Assembly (NCBI GenBank): GCA_030674185.1
Contig: CM060308.1
Location: 29,040,004 to 29,104,003, forward strand
DNA: 64,000 bases
Origin: Monoplex corrugatus
Lineage: Eukaryota > Mollusca > Gastropoda > Littorinimorpha > Ranellidae
Reading direction: 5' to 3'
Position 1 is the first letter of the stretch, and every line of letters starts with the position of its first letter. Positions 39,001 to 47,163 of the stretch are shown here, one piece after another. Below the pieces are notes generated by a model, which had not been told where the DNA came from, did no database searches, and worked only from the letters and a program-made list of their open reading frames with translations. The translations under genes and the position numbers were made by a program.

Positions 39001-42000
39001 TAGGACGATCCCTTCCTTTGGATTCGTGCTTTTTCATGTTATAAGCTTTGCATGCTGACTGTTCGCTTGGAAGCCTCATGAGGCAACTGAACCGTTTCAG
39101 CCTCTGATTTTCTGTATATTCTATACTTGTCAGTCCCCACAGTGTCTCTAATGACTTCATTTCTGATCTTGTCTCGTGTGACATTCATCGTCATTTTGAG
39201 ACATCATCTCGCAAGCTGTTATTTTGCTTTTTTGTTTTTGGTTAAGTGTCCATTTCTGGCACAAAGCGTTGGTATGAAAACAGAGCTTATTAGTTGACGC
39301 TTTGTATCATTATATATGTGTGGATGTGATAGCAGAGGGACCAGCCGAAAAATTACTGCATTTGCTTTCTCGATTCTTGTTTCAGTTTCCGTGTCCATGC
39401 TGCCATTCTGTGTAAAGGTGCTGCCTAAATATTTGAATTCTTCAGCTTGTTTCAGTTCCATGTTGTTGATCTGTAATTCCAGCTTACCTGGGGTTGTGTT
39501 CATCTTCATAACCTCTCACAGCTTGCATTCAAATTGCTGAAGTGTTCCTGTAACTTTTCTGCGTCTTCATTAATTAGGTCTTAGTCATCAGCAAACAGTA
39601 ACTCATTTAGGTCTTAAAGATTAGGATTTGCGTCTTTTGTGATCCTGTCCATGTAAATAATGAAAAATAGAAGGGACAAAACACAACCTTGGTGCACGCC
39701 TGTTTTTACATCAAACCAATCTCTGAAGCTGTCTGGTGGTCTTACTGCACTTAGACTGTGTTGGTACATCGCCATGACATTCTCTAATAATTCCTTGAAC
39801 TCCGTAGGTCTCTAGAACTGCCCACAGCATATTTCTCTGTACTCTGTCAAAGGCTTTCTCTTGGTCAACAAATAACATTCTTGGTTATACTCAGTAGTCT
39901 TTTCAGACATCTGTCTAAGGGCGAAGATTGCATCTAAACATACTTTTCCTTTGCTAAATCCGAACTTTGCCTCACTCTGTTGGGGTTCTACGATAAGTCT
40001 GATTTTCTTTCTGTTCCAGTACTGTAGCATACATTTTCCTATATGGCTGAGAAGCAAGATGCCCCGGTATGTCTTACAATCTCTTATCTCCTTTTTTTTC
40101 TTCCATAGGAGTATTACAATTGCTTTTTGCCAGCCATCAGGGACTTTACTGTCCTTCCATGCCTGATTGAAAATCTTGTGTGGCCTTGCTATGCCAGTCT
40201 CTCCGCATGCTTTGTTAACTTCAGATGTTATTTGATCTGGTCCAGCTGCTTTATCTGTGGGGTTTGATCTTATTGCTTCCTTGTTTTATTTTTGAGTATG
40301 TCGGTCTCCTCTTCATCACATCGTTAATGATCGTTTTGACTTAAATATCGCAACATGTTCTTGTTCCTTTGTTGGGTTCAACAGATCCTGGAATTATTCT
40401 TTCCATCTCTCATTGATTTTGTGTGGGTCAAAATGTGGCTTTCCTTCTTTATCATGGTGGTTGGGTTGAATGGCTCGTCCCTCAGCCTCATAATCTTGAT
40501 GCTTTTACAAAATTCTTGTGTTGACGGCCCACGAAATAGTGCCAGATATTCGCCATAATTCTTCCAAGTTTCATCCTTAGTGGCTTCGACTTTTCTTTTT
40601 GCTTCTTTTCTTGCTTTTCTAAAGGCTATGTAGTCTTCCTCCTTTTTTGATTTCACCCACTTTTTGTTTAGTTTCTTCTTGATTGAGTCATTCCACCAAG
40701 CAGTCTTTTTAATTCTTCCTTGTCCTCGTTTTTTGGTTCCACATCTTTCCGAAATGCTAATAATTTCTGTTTGAAAAATGTTCCATTCTTTTTCTATCGG
40801 GCCAACTTCCATTTTACAAATTTTTTAGGCTTCTTGAACGTCTGAAATTATTCCGCTTTGACATTTTGTTCAGTCATTTTCTTCATGTGTATCATATTTT
40901 CTAATTTAGCTTTATGCCTGAGACTTGATCTCACTTTTCTTGGTGTGTGCACCACAACAACAATGTTGTGATCAGTGTCAGTGACGTAGTTCGGGATTGC
41001 TCTCGCATTTTTAATTGTGACCCTAGATCTTCTCCTTGTAAGAATGAAATCAATGTGGGAAGCTTGACCTAAGTCACTCCAATTGTTACACGTTTTCACA
41101 TGATTGATTTTGTGTTTGAAGAAGGTATTGGTTATGAAAAGTTCATGTTTAGAACATGAATTAAGCAGCATCTCGCCATTTGAGTTACACTCAGTCTCCC
41201 AGTCACGTATAGGGCCTAAATGTCCATACCATGGTTCTCTCCTACCTCCTACCATTCCGTTGAAATCGCCCATAACATTAAGTTCTTCGCTGTCTTTGGT
41301 CTTATCCATGTAGGCCCATAGCTCTTCGTAAAACCTTTTCTGTGTAGCTATCATTACATAGGGCATAAACTTGAAAGTAGACAGTGGTAATAGTTCAGGC
41401 CAATATCACTTCTGAACGTCGAGGGGAAAATCTTCTTCTCTGTTATGGCAGCAAGATTGACAAAATACCTGACTGAAAACAAGTATCTGGATATGTCAGT
41501 CCAAAAGGGAGGCATACCAGGAATGCCTGGATGCTTGGAACATGCCACGTTGATTTGGGATGCCATCCAAAAAGCAAGAACAGAGAAGAGAGACATTGAC
41601 GTAGTTTGGCTTGATCTGGCGAATGCATATGGATCAGTTCCACACGACATGATCCAGCTGGCTCTTGAAATGTATCACATCCCAGAAAACATCCGAACAA
41701 TGCTGAGGAAGTATTTCCAAGGGTTCTCAATGCGGTTCTCTACCAAAGAATACACCACGGACTGGATAGACCTAGAGGTGGGCATTGCAATGGGCTGTGC
41801 AATCTCTCCCATACTGTTCCTGTTGGCAATGGAAGTCATCTTGAAAGCTGCAATGAAGAGTTCAGGTCCAGTGAATCTGGGAGATGGATACCAGATGCCT
41901 CCTCTGAAAGCTTTCATGGATGACACAACAGTCTTGTCCACGGATGAGGAAGAGACACACCAAATCTTAAAGCAGCTGGATGAGCTGGTGGCCTCTTCAA

Positions 42001-44574
42001 GAATGAGGTTCAAACCTAAGAAATCCCGAAGTCTCTCACTGCGAAAAGGAAAAGTGGCAGATTCAGTAAAATTCATGGTAGCCAACCAAGCCATCCCCAC
42101 TGTCACAGAAGAGCCAGTAAAAAGTCTCGGAAGATGGTATGATGACTCCCTGAAAGACACACAAAGGGGATGTGAAACCAAGCAAACAGCAGAAGAAGGC
42201 CTGAAGAAAATAGATAACTGCGGACTGCCAGGCAAATACAAAGTCTGGTGTCTACAGTTCATGCTGATACCAAAGCTGCTGTGGCCACTGCTAATCTATG
42301 ACATTTGCACCAGCACAGTCGAAGCAATGGAAGCCAAAATCAACAAATACACAAGAAAATGGCTCGGTGTCCCACCTGGTCTCACTGATGTTGCATTCTA
42401 CTGTCGTCAAGCAATGCTGAAGCTACCTCTGAAATCCATAGTGGAGGAATACAAAGTTGGAAAAGCAAGACTGTTGAGCATGCTGGAGGAATCGGAGGAC
42501 AATATCGTGAGAGCAGTTCATCCAAAGCTGAGAACTGGCAGAAAGTGGAAAGTCCAAGAGGCTGTAAACAATGCCAAGAGAAACCTCAGCATCAAAGAAA
42601 TAATTGGACACACGCAAACCAACAGACAGGGACTGGGAGCAACAAAAATGCAGTGGTGGTCCAAAGCCAAAGGGAAGGAAAAAAGAGACATGATCATACA
42701 GGAGTTGAAGGAAGAAGAAGATGTCAAAAGAGTGCAGAAGGCAGTCCAGCAAGGTCAACAGGGGCAATGGACAACATGGGACAGTGCACTCCAAAGAAGT
42801 CTCAGCTGGAACGATATGTGGCACATGGCTCCTCTAAGGATAAGCTTCCTCCTCAGATCTGTATATGACCTGCTCCCCTCGAATGCAAACTTAGTGAAAT
42901 GGGGGAAAGCAGACGACCCAGCATGTCCGCTCTGTCAGAAGAAACAAACAGTGGAACATGTCCTAAGCTCTTGCAAAGTAGCGCTAGCCCAAGGAAGGTA
43001 TACATGGAGGCACAACCAAGTTCTGAAAGTGATCACAGATGTGGTTAGCGAAAAAACCATGACCCCAAACGCACCAATTGCTATGACAACGTTCTACAAA
43101 GCAGGAGGGAAACAGGTCTGGCCCGAAAGGGCTATGACAACCAGCACATTGCCAAAGGGTCTTCTGGATGGAGCAGTCGACTGGGAGTGTACAGCAGACC
43201 TCCCAGAGTGGAGAAATTACCCAGATGTCATCAGCAAGACAGGCATGAGACCAGACATCGCTCTCCACTCTGACTCCTCGAAACAAGTGATTCTGATAGA
43301 ACTCACTGTGCCATACGAAAGCAGAATGGAAGAAGCACATATCTACAAGACCGAAAAATACGCCGGTCTTGCCAGCACCCTGAAGAAAGCAGGTCTGCGG
43401 GTCAAAATCTTCGCCATAGAGGTCGGGGCAAGAGGGTTTGTGGGCACCTCCGCTTATGATCTCATGAAACAACTCGCCATTTCTGGGAAGAAGAGGACTA
43501 GAGCCCTTAAAGCGATGGCAGAGGCAGCAGAAAGGAGCTCAAGCTGGATCTGGGCAAGGAGGAACCAAAAAAGTGAACTTCATAAGGATTAAATTCCCTA
43601 CAGATGATGTGTGCCCCGTTAGCACATTGGTAAAACCGCGTACCGCAGTTCTGAAGCGCAGAATCGCCCAGGTTCGATCCCCGGCGTGGGAAAAGGAAAA
43701 AAAAATAGACAACAGCAGAAGGGCATCCAGGAGTCATGACCTGGATGTGGCCCGGCCCCCCGAGAGTGTAAGGAATTCAGGGCCGAAACACTTGTCTAAA
43801 GGGGGTTACTTCTCTGAAGACCTTCTGTTGTCTAGCTCTCCCTAGAGTTTCTTTCTACCATAGGGCATAAACTTGAAAGTAGACAGTGGTAATATTTCCC
43901 TCAACTATTTTTATAGACGAAATCCTGTTTGATATACATTGTATATCAGTTGTTGTTTTTTTCACTTTTGGATAGGCTGAGTATAAATCCAACTCCGTGT
44001 TTTGCATTCTCTTTCTTTTCGACTCCGCTCGCTATACGTGTGTAGTTGTCATGGATTTGCTTGCAGATGATGTCTTTTTTCTCACATGGCTCAATCCGAT
44101 TACTTCTGTTTTTCTCTTCTTCATGAATTCTCTATTTCTGTTTCCTTGTCAGCCAGTCCACTCATATTCCACGTATTAATTTTTGTCGTTTCTCTGTCTC
44201 GTCCTTTTGCTTTACCAGGTCGTTTTTCTGTATGATCTGTCCGTTTATGAATGTTTCTTTTGTTTCTTTTAGAATGTTTAACAAACAAGAGATTTAGGAA
44301 TTCTTCATAGATAGCTGAAATATTACCAGGCGCAGATTGCAAGTTACCATAATCTTGTAAAGGGAAAATTTAGGCTAAAACTAAAGAGAATAAAACGAAC
44401 CAAAAACGACATCAAACTAAAGGAAGACAGATGAATCAACTCGTGCAAGATTTAGCGTATCTGTTCAAAACAAATTCGTGCTCTGGAAAATTTTGGGAAT
44501 AGCGAAGAACAATGGACAAATTTGAAAAACTAAACAACTGAAGCTTGTGGAGAAATCCCTACAATGTGTGTGTG

Positions 44575-44633
<59 letters not shown>

Positions 44634-47091
44634 ATACGTGCGTGCGTGCGTGCATAACTGCGCCCGTGTGTGTGTATGTGTGTGATTTTGGCATGTTTCG
44701 TTTTTCTTTTTTTTTTTTTTTTTTGATTGACTTACCAAAGTTTGGCAATGGTAAGTGATAAAGGTGAACGATATAAAGACACAGTCTACCAGTTTATTTG
44801 TTTGTTTATACATTCATTCATTTACTATCATTTCTTTTTTTCTATGTATTTATTTGTGTGTGTGTGCAGGTAGTAGATGTGAGCGCACCAAACGACGAAG
44901 GTATCACAGCGCTCCACAATGCCATCTGTGCAGGGCATTATGACATTGTCAAGTTCCTCATCGAGTTCGGTGCTGACGTCAACTCTCCTGACAGCGATGG
45001 CTGGTGAGTGATGACCAGAGCAATCTTCAGGCATCAGAATCATTGGGAGTTGGGAGAGTTAATGGACTTTGGAAAAATAAAGAATTATCAAACGGGAGAA
45101 ATAAACGAGAGATAAACTGTTTTGGAAGGAGAAATATTACCTATATTTTGAAATGTTATTGAAATGCTTTACTAATAAAACAGAAACACACACAGACAGA
45201 CAAATAAACAAACAAACAAGCAGACAAATAAACAAACAACTCTTATTGAACAAAGTTGTGAAATATGAGGGGATGAATATCTCCTTTGAAAGAGAAAAGT
45301 ATACATGTGCTTGATTCCAACCTCTGATGCTTTAACGAGAAATACTTTCTTTGTGATTCTTGAGACAATAGCTAAGAAGATGGTTTGGGAACAATACTAG
45401 TAGTCATCCAAAACAAATGTGGCTGCCCGCGTTCAAGCAAACAGGAACCAGAAAAAACACGGAAAAAGAATAAGAATGCATATTTAACACAGCAAGACAA
45501 GACACGCGCAATTTTTCGGCCAACTGGCCTTTGTCAAGCGTAAGATCACAAACAAACAAACACCAGATACAAAAATTAGGAGATAAAGACTGAAACTTCC
45601 CTGCTGCTCTGTCCAGTGTGAGAAAAGGAATGTAGCAGTCATTCGCCTCTTTCTTATCAAAATGCATGAATACCATTCATTTTGTGGGCACCAATAGCAG
45701 TTTTTGTATCTCTTTGTCTTTCCAGGACCCCGCTGCACTGCGCAGCGTCGTGCAACAACCTGCCCATGGTACGTTTCCTGGTGGAGCATGGTGCCTGCAT
45801 CTTTGCCACCACCATCAGTGACAACGAGACTGCCGCCGAGAAGTGTGAAGAGGATGAAGATGGTTACGATGGTTGCTCAGACTTCTTGTACAGTGAGTGT
45901 CTTTTTCATTTCTTTTCTTTTCCCTTTGCACAGGCATTACATTCTGCTCAATTTGAAATGCCAAGCCATGGTAGCTGATGATGTTGTTTCATTTGCAGGG
46001 GACAATATTCTCAGTATTGTTTAAGTATGTGGAATTGTTCTAAAACAAACCGAAAAGGAAAACAACAACAACAAAGCAACAAGTAAACAGCCAAACACAG
46101 CAATAAAAACTCCATCATAATAACAACAGCAAAACGTTCCCTGCAGATTGGACTTTGGAGCTGTTTTTTTTTTTAATGTTTGTAGATTGTTCAAGAGGGA
46201 TTCATTGCACTCAGACAATTCCTTATGCGCCTCTCCCCAATCTGCTAGCAATCAACTGGCAGACTCCCTGAGTCTGCATAAAACCCTATGCGCTGGCTAG
46301 GTATTGAAATGGGGAAGGGGGAGGGGATGTATGAAACACCAAGCTGACACGACCAGAATGATGGAAGTATTTAGATTATAGGGCAGCGAACAGGCCATTT
46401 TCTGTGTGTTGCGGGCTGGGATAAAAAAAGCGTAAAGGAAAAAAAATTAGAATCTCGATTCTTACCCAGTTCTGGATGGGAAAGATAGGACACAACAGGA
46501 TTCTTATTCCAAATATACCAGAAAACTCCAGATGCTTTGTAATACACGTAGATGAAATTATGATCACAGCAAATAAGATATTTCAGTAAAAATAGAAGCT
46601 ATCCAGCGATTCTTCAGGGAACACAAATGCGCATGAATTGAATGCTCAGAATATAAGCACAGCTATACTCTTCTTCTATTTGAATCTGCCCTTTTATTAA
46701 AGAAAGTTAGATTATTTCACATTACGCGGGAGGGGTTAGTGCGTATGTTATTGAAATTTGTTAGCAAGATTTTCCTTAACAGTTTCTTGATGGAGATTTT
46801 ACCAACTTTTGGTCAAAGGTGTGGACCACTGAGAAACCGCATATGCATGAGTTTGGACCAAAGTAGTGCCGAAAATACACACTACTTGATGAAGGTGCAT
46901 GAATAGCAATGTGAGTTTTATCAGGAACTTCTGACAGTATTTGAAATCTGTTTTTACTGTTGTGATAGTCTGTTAATTGTCCTCCGTGTATGTCAAGTTT
47001 TGTTTTAACTGAAGCTTCTTCAAAGTCATGATGATTTAAGAACTGAATCTGGATTTTATGTAATTCTTGGGTGTGTGTGTGTCTGTGTGTG

Positions 47092-47163
<72 letters not shown>

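Larger units (their letters stand above)
38854..44336 (-). mobile_element. Middle antisense RTE-like LINE, itself interrupted
   Basis: On the - strand from ~44336 downward: APE endonuclease start [14 protein letters not shown] (~44175-44125), interrupted at 43858/41392 by the RLE-LINE, resuming with [20 protein letters not shown] and [10 protein letters not shown]...TDHNIVVV (41366-40900), linker [13 protein letters not shown] (~40690), RT ([20 protein letters not shown] ~39950; G.HQGCVL ~39690; LLFADD ~39590 followed by a stop), post-[22 protein letters not shown] (~39430) and the C-terminal [14 protein letters not shown] (~39000). Several frame breaks, so inactive. Without the insert it is ~3.0 kb. 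Confidence 0.87.

Noticed and set aside
41675..42262. 195-codon - strand frame within the RLE-LINE
   Set aside because: Shadow of the RT reading frame on the + strand.
43613..43690. Possible tRNA gene
   Set aside because: A and B boxes are good, but the acceptor stem does not pair properly and the same sequence follows the other LINE copy, so it is a retrotransposon tail, not a tRNA gene.
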